The translations under genes and the position numbers were made by a program. 64,000 nucleotides of DNA, from contig NZ_JAFYYT010000008.1 of the NCBI RefSeq assembly GCF_017549005.1, positions 1 to 64,000 of the forward strand, in the 5' to 3' direction. A model generated the notes under the pieces. The model was not told the origin of the DNA and searched no databases. It saw only the letters and a program-made list of their open reading frames with translations. The stretch comes from Ruminococcus sp. (lineage in GTDB: Bacteria > Bacillota > Clostridia > Oscillospirales > Ruminococcaceae). Of this stretch, positions 51,953 through 61,265 are shown in pieces. Position 1 is the first letter of the stretch. The number at the start of each line of letters is the position of its first letter.

Positions 51953-53296
51953 TTACCTTGTGATGTTCTTGAGCCACTTATACTTCACGTAATGTCTGTA
52001 TACCGCAGGTATTTTCACGAACTCGTCCAGTGTGAGTATAAATGCCACCGCAAGCACAGGGAGTTTCAGCCAGAAAGCGGCTATCATTCCCATGGGTACC
52101 ACCACGCACCAGAGAGTCACAATGTCGCATATCATGCCGAATCTCGTGTCTCCGCCGGCAGGGAAAAGTCCTCCGATGACTGTGGAATTGAGGGAGTTTC
52201 CTATTATATAATAAGAAGCCATGAGCATCATGAACTTCAGGTAATACTGCGCCTTGTCGTTGAGAGATATTACATTGAGTACCAGCGGAGTTACCACCAG
52301 TATAACCACTCCCGAGACAACACCTATCAATATAGAAAGCCGCACGAACTTGCCGCCTGCTTTTTTTGCTTCGGCTATCTCGTTCCTGCCGAGCATTCCG
52401 CCGATAACTATGCCTACACCTGCTGCGATACCCCAGCAGAGACTTGCTATCATGCTGCGGACTATGCTGGCAATGGAATTTGCCGCAACAGCGTCACTTC
52501 CCAGCCTGCCCATAATGACCGAGTACATCGTCACACCGCCGCCCCAGCCGAGCTGATTGAGCAGAAGCGGCACGGTATATCTCCAGTAATCCCTGTGAAG
52601 CTCCTTGCTGCCGTTTTTCAGCATAAGCCTGACACTTAAAGGCGGACATTTACCCCTGAAAACAGCTACCGCAACCATGACCACCTCGAAAACTCTCGAA
52701 AGGACCGTTGCGAGAGCTGCTCCGATTATGCCCAGTTTTGGGAAAAATCCAACGCCAAAGATAAAAAGTCCGTTCATTATTATGTTGAGAACCACCGAAA
52801 CCGAGCACACGACCGAGCTAAGCTTTGCACGGTCGCAGACCTTCATCATGCTGAAATAGACCTGCGAAAATCCCAGCATCAGATAGGACGGAGAGACTAC
52901 CCTGAGATATTTTGCTCCCTCAGCTATAAGAACTTTATCGGAGGTAAATATCATCATTAGCTGACGCGGGATAAACAAAGCCGCTAATGTAAAAAGAAGC
53001 CCCACCAGCAGAGAATACCTCATAGCGACCGCAAGAACCTCCTCGGTGGTGCGCTTGTCCCCTTTTCCCCAGTACTGGGCCGCAAGCACGGTAAGTCCCG
53101 ATACAAAAGCCATATTGAAAAGATTGGATACGAACCAGACCTGCCCTGCAAGCGATGAAGCGGAAAGCGAATCCTGATTGAGAAAGCCCAGCATAAAAGC
53201 GTCGCTCGCCGAAACCAGTGAATACATAAAATACTGGACGGCTATGGGCGCTACTATCGTAAACAGTTTTTTGTATATTCCTTTATTATCCTGCAT
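51953..53296 (-). CDS. MATE-family multidrug exporter
   Basis: The 447-residue membrane protein has about 12 helices in two halves and the MatE repeats (IAVQYFMYSLVSASDAFMLGFL in half one; LLNQLGWGGGVTMYSVIMGRLG in half two). MATE exporters remove cationic drugs using sodium or proton gradients. AAAGGAG precedes the ATG. It is a single gene. The N-terminal Asp in ASDAF and the conserved Gln in AAQYWGKGD fit the NorM/DinF-like group. Confidence 0.9.
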   Translation of the reverse strand: MQDNKGIYKKLFTIVAPIAVQYFMYSLVSASDAFMLGFLNQDSLSASSLAGQVWFVSNLFNMAFVSGLTVLAAQYWGKGDKRTTEEVLAVAMRYSLLVGLLFTLAALFIPRQLMMIFTSDKVLIAEGAKYLRVVSPSYLMLGFSQVYFSMMKVCDRAKLSSVVCSVSVVLNIIMNGLFIFGVGFFPKLGIIGAALATVLSRVFEVVMVAVAVFRGKCPPLSVRLMLKNGSKELHRDYWRYTVPLLLNQLGWGGGVTMYSVIMGRLGSDAVAANSIASIVRSMIASLCWGIAAGVGIVIGGMLGRNEIAEAKKAGGKFVRLSILIGVVSGVVILVVTPLVLNVISLNDKAQYYLKFMMLMASYYIIGNSLNSTVIGGLFPAGGDTRFGMICDIVTLWCVVVPMGMIAAFWLKLPVLAVAFILTLDEFVKIPAVYRHYVKYKWLKNITR

Positions 53297-53349
53297 AAAT
53301 CTCCTTTATTCCTGTAGGAACGACCAATATCCGCCCCTGAGATGCGACG

Positions 53350-53379
53350 AAAAAGCTGCCGCACTTGCCGTGCAGCAGC
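53350..53379 (-). terminator. Terminator of murA
   Basis: On the minus strand GCTGCTGCAC/GTGCGGCAGC (one mismatch) with loop GGCAA is followed by TTTTTCG, 13 bases after the murA stop. Confidence 0.85.
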
Positions 53380-53391
53380 CATTATACTTAT

Positions 53392-54696
53392 TTAAACAGC
53401 AGCCTTTGTGCTGTCCGACTTTGTTTCCTCAGTCTTATCGGGAACGCTTACCTTTTCGATATCAGCTCCGAGAGCACGAAGCTTTCCTTCCATGCAGTCA
53501 TAACCTCTTTCGATATGGTAGATATCCTCTATCTCGGTAACTCCGCTTGCAGCGAGTCCTGCGATTATAAGCGCAGCTCCTGCTCTGAGGTCACACGCCT
53601 TTACGGGAGCTCCCATGAGCTTTCCTGTACCCTCGATAAGCGCTACCTTACCGTTTACGGTGATATCCGCGCCCATTCTTCTGAGCTCGTCAACGTAGCG
53701 GAAACGCTGCTCCCAGATATTCTCAGTAATAATGCTCGTACCCTGTGCAAGACAGAGGAGAGTTGCTATCTGAGACTGCATATCCGTCGGGAATCCCGGA
53801 TGAGGAGCTGTCTTGACGTTTGTCTTGACCAACGGACCGTCTACCCATACCCTGATGCTGTCGTCGAACTGCTCGATATTTACGCCGATCTTTTCAAGCT
53901 TCTTTGTGATCGACTCAAGATGCTTCGGGATAACGTTCTTGATAAGAACATCGCCCTTCGTGGCGGCAACTGCCACCATGAAAGTACCTGCCTCTATCTG
54001 ATCGGGGATAACGGCATAGGTAGTACCGTGAAGGTGCTCAACGCCTCTGATCTTGATAACGTCCGTACCTGCGCCCATGATGTTTGCGCCCATGGAGTTG
54101 AGGAAGTTTGCAAGATCGACGATATGCGGCTCCTTAGCGGCATTTTCGATTATTGTGAGGCCCTCAGCCTTAACGGCTGCGAGCATAGCGTTCATTGTAG
54201 CTCCGACGGTGACAACGTCGAAGAATATCTGATTTCCCGTAAGCTTATCCGCAACAAGGTCTACCATTCCCTGGCTGAGAGTATACTCCGCGCCGAGAGC
54301 AGTGAAAGCTTTAAGGTGCTGATCTATGGGACGGTCTCCGAGAGGACATCCGCCCGGCATTGATACTCTTGCCTTATTGAACTTGCCCAGAAGAGCTCCG
54401 AGGAAATAATATGAAGCGCGCATTTTTCTTGCGTACTCATAGGGCACGCAGTACTTGCTTATGGTCGTAGGATCGATCCTGTAGGCATCTTTTCCTATCT
54501 TTTCGACCTGAGCGCCCATTTCCTCAAGGATATGGATACAGATCCTGACATCGCTGATGTAAGGTACATTTTCTACAACGCAAGGTTCATCAGAAAGTAT
54601 GACTGCGGGAAGAATAGCTACAGCTGCATTCTTGGCTCCGCTTATGGTAACTTCACCCTCAAGGCGTCTTCCGCCTTTTACAACAAACTTATCCAA
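53392..54696 (-). CDS. murA: UDP-N-acetylglucosamine 1-carboxyvinyltransferase (MurA)
   Basis: The 434-residue enzyme starts at a TTG at 54696, with AAGGAG 9 bases upstream; the frame extends upstream but without ribosome site or homology. The N-terminus FVVKGGRRLEGEVTISGAKNAA carries the catalytic Lys-Asn, and VSMPGGCPLGDRPID has the loop Cys that adds to PEP and binds fosfomycin. ARMRASYYFLGALL-like and TDMQSQIATLLC motifs complete the EPSP-synthase fold. It catalyses the first committed step of peptidoglycan synthesis in the cytoplasm. It is slightly longer than the usual 420 residues because of a Thr/Lys-rich C-terminal tail. Confidence 0.93.
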   Translation of the reverse strand: MDKFVVKGGRRLEGEVTISGAKNAAVAILPAVILSDEPCVVENVPYISDVRICIHILEEMGAQVEKIGKDAYRIDPTTISKYCVPYEYARKMRASYYFLGALLGKFNKARVSMPGGCPLGDRPIDQHLKAFTALGAEYTLSQGMVDLVADKLTGNQIFFDVVTVGATMNAMLAAVKAEGLTIIENAAKEPHIVDLANFLNSMGANIMGAGTDVIKIRGVEHLHGTTYAVIPDQIEAGTFMVAVAATKGDVLIKNVIPKHLESITKKLEKIGVNIEQFDDSIRVWVDGPLVKTNVKTAPHPGFPTDMQSQIATLLCLAQGTSIITENIWEQRFRYVDELRRMGADITVNGKVALIEGTGKLMGAPVKACDLRAGAALIIAGLAASGVTEIEDIYHIERGYDCMEGKLRALGADIEKVSVPDKTEETKSDSTKAAV

Positions 54697-54814
54697 ATAT
54701 TTTCTCTCCTTATTTTTCGGGTCATCTGTATTTTTTCCCGAATTTCTTTCTTTTGTTCCCCGACTCACAGAGCCGGATAAATACACATATCATCGGACAC
54801 CCGTCCGAAAAAGA

Positions 54815-56314
54815 TCAATTATAGTCCTTGATGTTCCAGTGAACATCTCCGCCGCTGAAGTCCGATACTGTTACTTTCTCTATTATTACGTCTTCAGTGG
54901 GCTTGTCGTTGTTGCCTGTCTCTGTTTCCTGTATCTTGAACACTACGTCAAGACCGTCATATACCTGACCGAAGATGGTATAGCTTCCGTCGAGCCACGG
55001 CGCTCCGCCGTATGTCGAGTAGACCTCAGCCTCATTATCGGTAAATGTGTAGCCGCTTTCCTTGAGCTGGTCGATCTGCTCCTTTTCGTAAACCTCGCCT
55101 GTTACGATATAGAACTGGCTTCCGTTGCTGGCTGTAGAGCCGCTGTTCGCATAAGCGACAGCTCCTGTCGCATGGATAAGGTGCGGATCGGTATCATGGT
55201 CGTCGAAGCCCTTTTCAAATATGCATTCGCCGCCTGTTCCGTCGCCGTTCGGGTCGCCGCCCTGTATCATAAAGTCCTTGATGACCCTGTGGAAGGTAAG
55301 ACCGTCATAATATCCGCGCTCTGCAAGGGTGATGAAGTTCTCAACGCCCTTGTCCGCATATTCGGGGAAGAGCTTGATCTTAACTTCCTTGTCGTAGCCC
55401 TTAACCTTGAGGCTTACGACCTTTTCGCCCTCTTTCGGAGCCGTGAAGTTTGCAATGTTAAGGTTTTCCTTGCCTGTTGAGTTTCTTATCTCGTCGGCGT
55501 CGAACTCGTCATAATCACTGATATACCAGTGTATGTCCTCGCCGTTGTACTCGCCCACTGTTACGGACTCCATAATGAGATCCTTGTAGGGCATACTGTT
55601 TGCGTCGACCGCAACATTCTGTATCTTGAAGAAAACGTCGAGACCGTCTATAACCTGACCGAAAACTGTATAGCTTCCGTCAAGCCACGGTGCTCCGCCC
55701 ACTTCCTCATATATCTTCTTTGCATTTTCAGACAGCGCATAGCCTCTCTGTCCGAGCTCGTCAAGCTCTTCCTTCGAGTACTTCGTACCCGTTACAACGT
55801 AGAACTGGCTTCCGTTGGTAGCTGTGCTGCCGCTGTTGGCGTAAGCAAGAGCTCCTGCTGCATGGATAAGGTGGGGGTCTGTGCCGCCGTCGAACTTACC
55901 GCCCCACATACTTTCGCCGCCGATGCCTATTCCCTGAGGATCGCCGCCCTGCACCATAAAATCGGTGATGACTCTGTGGAACTTGAGTCCGTCGTAGTAG
56001 CCCTTCTTAGCGAGCCCGACGAAATTCTCAACGCCCTTGTCAGCATATTCGGGGAAAAGTCTGAACTTTACGGTACCGTAATCCTTTACCTTCATTACCA
56101 CAATGGTATCGCCCTTCTGAGGAGCTGTAAAGTTTGCGATATCCACATTCTCGACTGTGACCGGCTGTGTTGCGGCTGTAGTTTCCTCTGTGGAAGCAGC
56201 CGTTGTAGTGTCACTGGCAGTCGTCTGTGTACCCTTGCTGTCCTGACCGCATGACGAAAGCGCCGATGCAGCCAAAGCAATGCAGAAAATTCCTGCTATA
56301 ACTTTTCTGAACAT
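54815..56314 (-). CDS. Lipoprotein with two tandem cyclophilin-type peptidyl-prolyl isomerase domains
   Basis: The 499-residue protein has a lipobox LSSC (Cys 21) and a Thr/Glu/Ala-rich linker. Two cyclophilin domains follow (about residues 60-265 and 285-490). Each has VENFxxLxxxGYYDGLxFHRVIxDFMxQGGDPxGxGxGGES-like core motifs (Arg and Phe of the active site present in both), and GSQFYxVTG. The two domains are about 50-60 percent alike, so they arose by duplication. It should fold exported proteins at the outer membrane face. It is upstream of murA on the same strand with a gap of 118 bases. AAGGAG precedes the start. Confidence 0.9.
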   Translation of the reverse strand: MFRKVIAGIFCIALAASALSSCGQDSKGTQTTASDTTTAASTEETTAATQPVTVENVDIANFTAPQKGDTIVVMKVKDYGTVKFRLFPEYADKGVENFVGLAKKGYYDGLKFHRVITDFMVQGGDPQGIGIGGESMWGGKFDGGTDPHLIHAAGALAYANSGSTATNGSQFYVVTGTKYSKEELDELGQRGYALSENAKKIYEEVGGAPWLDGSYTVFGQVIDGLDVFFKIQNVAVDANSMPYKDLIMESVTVGEYNGEDIHWYISDYDEFDADEIRNSTGKENLNIANFTAPKEGEKVVSLKVKGYDKEVKIKLFPEYADKGVENFITLAERGYYDGLTFHRVIKDFMIQGGDPNGDGTGGECIFEKGFDDHDTDPHLIHATGAVAYANSGSTASNGSQFYIVTGEVYEKEQIDQLKESGYTFTDNEAEVYSTYGGAPWLDGSYTIFGQVYDGLDVVFKIQETETGNNDKPTEDVIIEKVTVSDFSGGDVHWNIKDYN

Positions 56315-56490
56315 TTAATTCTCTCCTTATGATTGAGCGGACATTCTTAACATATGCTTGTCCGCAGACAGGATTAAATAATTATACTTCAACTTATATA
56401 TTATACATCAAAAAAATCACTTTGTAAAGAGTTTGGGCATATTTTTGTATTGATTTGTCAGATACTTTTATACATATCAGGTTTTTCTGC

Positions 56491-57294
56491 TTATTTTTCC
56501 TCCTCCGCGGCCTCTTCCCCGGGAGAATAAGTACTTATTTTAACTGAATTTATCATAACGTCCACGGCAGGGAACTTGTAATTTCCGACATTATTGGTTT
56601 CCAGCGAAGCAAGCTTTTCGACTACATCCATTCCGCTGTAGGTCTGGCCGATGACTGTCATCTGCTGCGAAAAATTGGGAACTCCGCCCTTTTCTATGAA
56701 AGCCTCCGCAAGCTCCTTGCTTTCCGAGTAGGACATAAGCTCCTCCTTGAAGGTGTCGTCAAAGGCTACCGTATTCACCAGCATGAATCTGCTGCCATTA
56801 TAATAGGTACCGCCGCCGATTATCTTTTCCTTGAAATTCTGCTTGACAGTGGTGTTCATAGAAAGAACTGCGCCCCTGAAAGGCCACAGGTTCTGATGAA
56901 GCTCTCTCTCCACAAGCTCGTGGGAGTTGTCCTTTGCGCTGCCGTCCTTGTTGGGAGCGCCTGCCGCGGAATAAACTCCGCTTTCCGAATGGAAAACATA
57001 GGTGTTGTCGTAATAGCCCTGTCCGGCCAGCTCTGTGAAGTTCTTAACTGCATTCGGCGAATATTCGGGATAAAGCACGAATCTGAACTCGCCGAGGGTC
57101 GTGTCCACGATAGCTATGGGAGCGCCCTCCTCCAAAGCTTCAAGTTGTACGAGCTCCATTTCCTCGGGAACTATGGTGATATAGCTGCTGTTTCTCTCCT
57201 TCATCATGCCCGCAAGCATTACCACAAGGGACGAAACGCCCATAATAAGCGTAAATATCAGTATGAGCCTTACGGCTCTGTTTCCTCTTATCAT
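56491..57294 (-). CDS. Membrane-anchored divergent cyclophilin-like protein
   Basis: The 267-residue protein has an N-terminal membrane anchor (residues 9-29) and a cyclophilin-like domain (AIVDTTLGEFRFVLYPEYSPNAVKNFTELAGQGYYDN...). The core FHRV/QGGDP motif is replaced by VFHSESGVYSAAGAPNKDG, so the catalytic Arg is missing and isomerase activity is doubtful. GSRFMLVNTVAF corresponds to GSQFFI. It may be a chaperone or substrate-binding protein outside the cell. It lies 176 bases upstream of the tandem cyclophilin gene on the same strand. It ends in an acidic tail. Confidence 0.82.
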   Translation of the reverse strand: MIRGNRAVRLILIFTLIMGVSSLVVMLAGMMKERNSSYITIVPEEMELVQLEALEEGAPIAIVDTTLGEFRFVLYPEYSPNAVKNFTELAGQGYYDNTYVFHSESGVYSAAGAPNKDGSAKDNSHELVERELHQNLWPFRGAVLSMNTTVKQNFKEKIIGGGTYYNGSRFMLVNTVAFDDTFKEELMSYSESKELAEAFIEKGGVPNFSQQMTVIGQTYSGMDVVEKLASLETNNVGNYKFPAVDVMINSVKISTYSPGEEAAEEEK

Positions 57295-57415
57295 TTATTT
57301 ATCCTTTCAAGCGTATACTACCTACATTATACATACTATGTCACATTTTGTCAATATTTATCCCGTTTTTTCTGAGTTTATCAGTGTCGGGGCAGCATTT
57401 CTTCAAAATTTTTTC

Positions 57416-57444
57416 TTGACAAAGCGCCCCGTTTGTGGTATCAT
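57416..57444 (+). promoter_or_regulatory. Promoter of the SRP RNA
   Basis: TTGACA (57416-57421) and TATCAT (57439-57444) are spaced 17 bases apart. Transcription should begin near 57451, about 30 bases before the mature RNA. Confidence 0.8.
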
Positions 57445-57479
57445 ATTAAAAGAGCATCGTCTGCTCGTATAAACGGGTG

Positions 57480-57616
57480 TGAAATTCCGAAATATAGATG
57501 TGTGGGCCCTGTGCAACAAGACCCCGTGAACCATGTCAGGCGGGAGACCGAGCAGCATTAAGCGGTGCGTGTTGTGTGCCGCAGCAAGCCTGCACATCTA
57601 TGTTTCGGAATTTTCC
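57480..57616 (+). ncRNA. ffs: Signal recognition particle RNA (small bacterial type)
   Basis: The ends pair over about 20 bases: AATTCCGAAATATAGATGTG near 57484-57503 with CACATCTATGTTTCGGAATT near 57594-57613. The domain IV apex is GTGAACCATGTCAGG-CGGGAGACCG-AGCAGCA (57526-57556): the asymmetric and symmetric internal loops that bind Ffh are conserved, while the apical loop is GGAGAC rather than the usual GGAA. Position just upstream of dnaX is typical. A 4.5S-like RNA without an Alu domain is indicated by the length of about 135 nt. Confidence 0.88.
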
Positions 57617-57638
57617 TTTAGACATGGGGGTGCGTGAA

Positions 57639-58532
57639 ATGTTCCGTTCTATCCTCGCAATGCGCGCCAAGCGCGTACTGCTGTGCATAAAGCGGTCCGT
57701 AGTCAAGGCTGCCGCTTTTGTTCCCCTGTCTCTGACAGGTATCATGATCTATGAAGCCATAAAGAATAAGGGCGGTTCTGTCCGCTGCACTGAGGTAATA
57801 GACCTTATGCTCGCCTCGTTCCTGTTCTTTATGATAGTCTTTTCTGCCGATATGATAGCCAAATACAAGGGCAAGCTCTATCACCTCTACGATGAGGATC
57901 TCATCGGCAGTGCCTTTACAGGTTTGAAGCGGAGCTCCATACTCTTTGAACAGGCTCTCGACCTGTTCCACAAGAACAACTACCGCATGGCTCTCGAACA
58001 GTTTACCGACATCGGCAACGACGGCGAGAAGCTTTCTCAGCAGGAAACGGCTCTTCTGGAGTTCTACCGCGGACGCTGCTACCATATACTGAATGTTTTT
58101 CCCAACGCTCTCATCTGCTACGAAAACGCGGAAGAGAACGGCTTCTATATCCCTGAGCTGCCTATTTTCGAGGCCCGCTGTCATGTGGGCAACGGCTACT
58201 ACGAAAAAGCGGAGTCCCTTTACAAGGAGCTCATGACCAAGGATTACCGCTACCGCGACAGGATACGCTGCGAGCTGGGAAATATGTACCTAAAAATGAA
58301 CGACGGCAGGACTGCCCTCAAGTGGTTCGGCGAGTCGATCGAAAAGCACGAAAACTACGCAAGCGCTGTGGGCGGAGCTGCCATAGCTCAGGCTATGCTT
58401 GGAAATACCGAGAAAAGCGCGGAGCTCTACAAGCTTGCGATACTCAACAATATAGACAATGCCGACGACTTCAAGCACTACTACCGCGGCATTATCGCCC
58501 TGAAAAAGGCGGATAAAAAGGAAGAACAGTGA
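57639..58532 (+). CDS. Membrane-anchored tetratricopeptide-repeat protein
   Basis: The protein has 297 residues from the ATG at 57639, with GGGGGTG 6 bases upstream; an in-frame ATG at 57624 overlaps that site, and anything earlier lies in the SRP RNA. Two membrane segments (residues about 25-45 and 60-80) are followed by a cytoplasmic TPR domain (about 105-290) with repeats such as AYxxALEQFTDIG, ALICYENAEENG, YEKAESLYKELM, GRTALKWFGESIEKHENYA. It probably acts as a scaffold. It lies between ffs and dnaX and its stop is 14 bases before the dnaX start. Specific partners are unknown. Confidence 0.78.
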   Translation: MFRSILAMRAKRVLLCIKRSVVKAAAFVPLSLTGIMIYEAIKNKGGSVRCTEVIDLMLASFLFFMIVFSADMIAKYKGKLYHLYDEDLIGSAFTGLKRSSILFEQALDLFHKNNYRMALEQFTDIGNDGEKLSQQETALLEFYRGRCYHILNVFPNALICYENAEENGFYIPELPIFEARCHVGNGYYEKAESLYKELMTKDYRYRDRIRCELGNMYLKMNDGRTALKWFGESIEKHENYASAVGGAAIAQAMLGNTEKSAELYKLAILNNIDNADDFKHYYRGIIALKKADKKEEQ

Positions 58533-58546
58533 AAGGAGAAGAGGCT

Positions 58547-60154
58547 GTGTACAAGGCACTTTACCGCAAATGGCGACCAATGACCTTCGACGACGTCATA
58601 TCACAGGAATACACCACGGAAGCTCTGAAAAACCAGATCATCAGCGGCAAAACTGCCCATGCCTACCTTTTCACGGGTTCGAGAGGCACTGGTAAGACCA
58701 CCTGCGCCCGTATCCTTGCAAAAGCTGTCAACTGCCGCAATATGAAGGACGGCAACCCCTGCCTCGAGTGCGACATCTGCCGTGACGCCGACAGCGGCGC
58801 CCTTACGGACATAGTTGAGATAGACGCGGCTTCAAACAACGGCGTCGACAATATCCGCGACCTACGCGACGCTGCGGTATATACTCCCGAACGCGGAGCT
58901 TTCAAGATATACATCATAGACGAGGTGCATATGCTCTCAGCAGGAGCCTTCAACGCCCTGCTGAAGATCATGGAAGAGCCGCCTCCCTACGTTAAGTTCA
59001 TACTTGCCACCACCGAGATACACAAAGTCCCTGCGACTATCGTTTCACGCTGTCAGCGCTACGACTTCCGCAGGATAAAGCCCGAGGACATCGCAAAGCG
59101 CATAAGCTATATCGCTTCACAGGAGGATATAAACCTCACCGAGGACGGCGCGGCTATGATAGCAAAGCTTGCGGACGGCGGTATGCGTGACGCAGTATCG
59201 CTACTTGACCAGTGCTCGGTATGCGCCGAAAAAATAGACGCGGAAGCGGTCTCCAACGCCGCAGGCATAGCAGGAAGGGACTATCTTTACGATCTGCTTG
59301 ACGCCATAACGGACTCGGATACGGCAAAGGCGCTGTCAATTACGGCTTCGCTCTACGATATGTCCAAGGACCTCGCAAGGCTCTGCGACGAGCTCATCAT
59401 GCAGTTCCGCAACGTCATGCTCATAAAGGCTTCTCCCGAAAATGCGGAAAAGCTCATAGTGTGTATGCCCGACGAGCTTCAGCGCTTAAAGGCTGCCGCC
59501 GAAAAGAGCGACCTCTCCGCAGTAATGGACAGGCTCTCCGCTCTGCAGGAGTGCAGGGACCGTATGCAGAACGCCATGAACAAGCGCGTGGAGTTCGAGA
59601 TGTCCCTCATAAAACTTTGCGGAAATGTAAAGAATACACCCGAAAGTATTGACAATTCCGAAATTTATGATAAAATAAAACAGTTAGAGGATAAGATAAA
59701 TTCAGCTCCGAGAGCTGTGCAGAATGCGGCACATATGCCCGAACAGCCCGAAATACTGGAGGCGAGCGCGGCTCCTGCCGACGAGAAGATAATCCCCACG
59801 GTAGACCTGAAAAAGCTTAGACCCGAGGATATCCGCCCCTGCGACCGCTGGGGAGAGATACTGGACGAGTTCAAGCAGATAAATCCTGCCGTTGCAGGAA
59901 GCCTTGACGGCTCATTCGCAGGCACAGCAGGGAATTATATCTTCATCACCGCTCAGAACCGCTTCTTCATGGACCTCTTCAAGGTCAAGGAGAATGCAGC
60001 CTCACTTGGAGCGGCTATCGCTAAAGTGCTGGGACAGCGCTTCATAATCAAGGCGAAATGCGCCACAACTGTCACAGAACAGAAAAATCTTGCGGAAAGT
60101 CTCATAAAAAAGGCTGTCGAAAGCCAGATAGAGACCTCCGTGGAGAACCAGTAA
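58547..60154 (+). CDS. dnaX: DNA polymerase III subunit gamma/tau
   Basis: The protein has 535 residues from a GTG at 58547, with AAAGGAG 8 bases upstream. It begins with the standard YKALYRKWRPMTFDDVISQE. Walker A is GSRGTGKTT, the zinc site CRNMKDGNPCLECDIC, Walker B IYIIDEVHMLS, sensor I ILATTEIHKVPATI, and SRC motif VSRCQRYDFRR. Residues about 365-535 are the shorter, divergent tau-like tail. DnaX forms the clamp loader with HolA/HolB. No A-rich slippery sequence for a gamma frameshift is seen. It heads the dnaX-ebfC-recR cluster. Confidence 0.94.
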   Translation: MYKALYRKWRPMTFDDVISQEYTTEALKNQIISGKTAHAYLFTGSRGTGKTTCARILAKAVNCRNMKDGNPCLECDICRDADSGALTDIVEIDAASNNGVDNIRDLRDAAVYTPERGAFKIYIIDEVHMLSAGAFNALLKIMEEPPPYVKFILATTEIHKVPATIVSRCQRYDFRRIKPEDIAKRISYIASQEDINLTEDGAAMIAKLADGGMRDAVSLLDQCSVCAEKIDAEAVSNAAGIAGRDYLYDLLDAITDSDTAKALSITASLYDMSKDLARLCDELIMQFRNVMLIKASPENAEKLIVCMPDELQRLKAAAEKSDLSAVMDRLSALQECRDRMQNAMNKRVEFEMSLIKLCGNVKNTPESIDNSEIYDKIKQLEDKINSAPRAVQNAAHMPEQPEILEASAAPADEKIIPTVDLKKLRPEDIRPCDRWGEILDEFKQINPAVAGSLDGSFAGTAGNYIFITAQNRFFMDLFKVKENAASLGAAIAKVLGQRFIIKAKCATTVTEQKNLAESLIKKAVESQIETSVENQ

Positions 60155-60229
60155 AGCTTCAAAAGCAAATATAACTTTGCTTGATATAAAATTTTTAAAA
60201 GAAACCATTTTTTCAAAGGAGAATTTAAA

Positions 60230-60580
60230 ATGAAAGCAAGAATACCAAAGAATATCAACGGCGGCGGCGCTCAGAACATGAATCAGATGATCAAGCAGGC
60301 TCAGAAAATGCAGGATCAGATCACTGAGCTCCAGGAAGATATCGAAGCAAGAGATTTCTCTGCCACAGCAGGCGGCGGAGCTGTTGAAGTTACTATAACA
60401 GGCAAGAAGACTATCAAGTCTCTTACTCTCAAGCCCGAAGTCGTTGACCCTAACGATATAGATATGCTCCAGGATCTCATCATCAGCGCTGTAAATGAAG
60501 CTGTAAACAACGTTGAGTCCACAACAGAAAGCGAAATGGGCAAGATCACTGGCGGAGTTTCTCTCCCCGGCCTTTTCTGA
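60230..60580 (+). CDS. ebfC: Nucleoid-associated protein YbaB/EbfC
   Basis: The 116-residue protein has the conserved N-terminal helix (MNQMIKQAQKMQDQITELQEDIEARDFSATAGGGAVEV) and GKKTIKSLTLKPEVVDPNDIDMLQDLI, the family hallmark. It binds DNA as a homodimer and is almost always found between dnaX and recR. AAAGGAG precedes the ATG at 60230. Confidence 0.93.
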   Translation: MKARIPKNINGGGAQNMNQMIKQAQKMQDQITELQEDIEARDFSATAGGGAVEVTITGKKTIKSLTLKPEVVDPNDIDMLQDLIISAVNEAVNNVESTTESEMGKITGGVSLPGLF

Positions 60581-60586
60581 TAAATA

Positions 60587-61189
60587 ATGGCTGACCACAA
60601 CGCGCTCCCATTGGTCATACTGGCCGAGAAGTTCGCTTCTCTCCCCGGTATCGGCATGAAATCGGCACAGAGGCTCGCTTACCATGTCATGTCTATGGAT
60701 ACGGAAGCTGTGGAGGACTTCGCAAAGGCTCTCATAGACGCAAAGAAAAACGTTCACTGCTGCAAATGCTGCCAGAACCTCACGGAAAGGGATATTTGCC
60801 CTATCTGCGACGATCCTCAGCGCGACAGGAGCATTATCTGCGTCGTCGAGAACCCAAAGGACGTCACAGCCTTCGAGCGTACAAGAGAGTACGGCGGCGT
60901 GTATCACGTTCTTCATGGCCTTTTATCGCCTATGGACGGCATTACTCCCGATAAGCTCCGCGTAAAGGAGCTCCTCGCAAGAATTGCGGAGGGCGGCGTG
61001 AACGAGGTCATTATGGCAACTAATCCCACAGTGGAGGGCGACGCTACCGCTATGTATATCGCAGGCCTGCTAAAGCCAATGGGCATTAAGGTCACCCGCC
61101 TCGCTTTCGGACTGCCGGTGGGCGGTATACTCGAGTACGCCGACGAGGTAACGCTGTTCAAGGCGCTCGAAAACAGGAATGATATGTAA
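60587..61189 (+). CDS. recR: Recombination protein RecR
   Basis: The 200-residue protein has a helix-hairpin-helix (FASLPGIGMKSAQRLAYHV), a zinc finger (CKCCQNLTERDICPIC), a Toprim domain (IICVVENPKDVTAFERT ... EVIMATNPTVEGDATAMYI) and a C-terminal Walker B-like strand (VTRLAFGLPVGGILEYADEVTL). RecR clamps DNA and helps load RecA at gaps with RecF/RecO. It starts six bases after ebfC. Its own terminator follows. Confidence 0.95.
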   Translation: MADHNALPLVILAEKFASLPGIGMKSAQRLAYHVMSMDTEAVEDFAKALIDAKKNVHCCKCCQNLTERDICPICDDPQRDRSIICVVENPKDVTAFERTREYGGVYHVLHGLLSPMDGITPDKLRVKELLARIAEGGVNEVIMATNPTVEGDATAMYIAGLLKPMGIKVTRLAFGLPVGGILEYADEVTLFKALENRNDM

Positions 61190-61213
61190 AAACGGGCATT
61201 AAGCCCGTTTTTT
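61188..61213 (+). terminator. Terminator of the dnaX-ebfC-recR operon
   Basis: A stem AAAACGGGC/GCCCGTTTT with a short loop, followed by TTCG; it overlaps the recR stop region. Confidence 0.88.
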
Positions 61214-61265
61214 CGTAAAGTATTATATCGCTCCCACAGAGGAGCGGTACATCGGAGGAATATTT

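Noticed and set aside
53365-54363. Long plus-strand frame opposite murA (332 codons)
   Set aside because: It is the antisense shadow of a well-supported essential gene, with no ribosome site or family motif. The same applies to 21209-22288, 6712-7572, 51992-52639 and 1425-2381.
57498-57638. Longer N-terminus for the TPR protein starting at 57498
   Set aside because: This part is the SRP RNA gene; the peptide it would encode is Cys/Pro-rich without homology.
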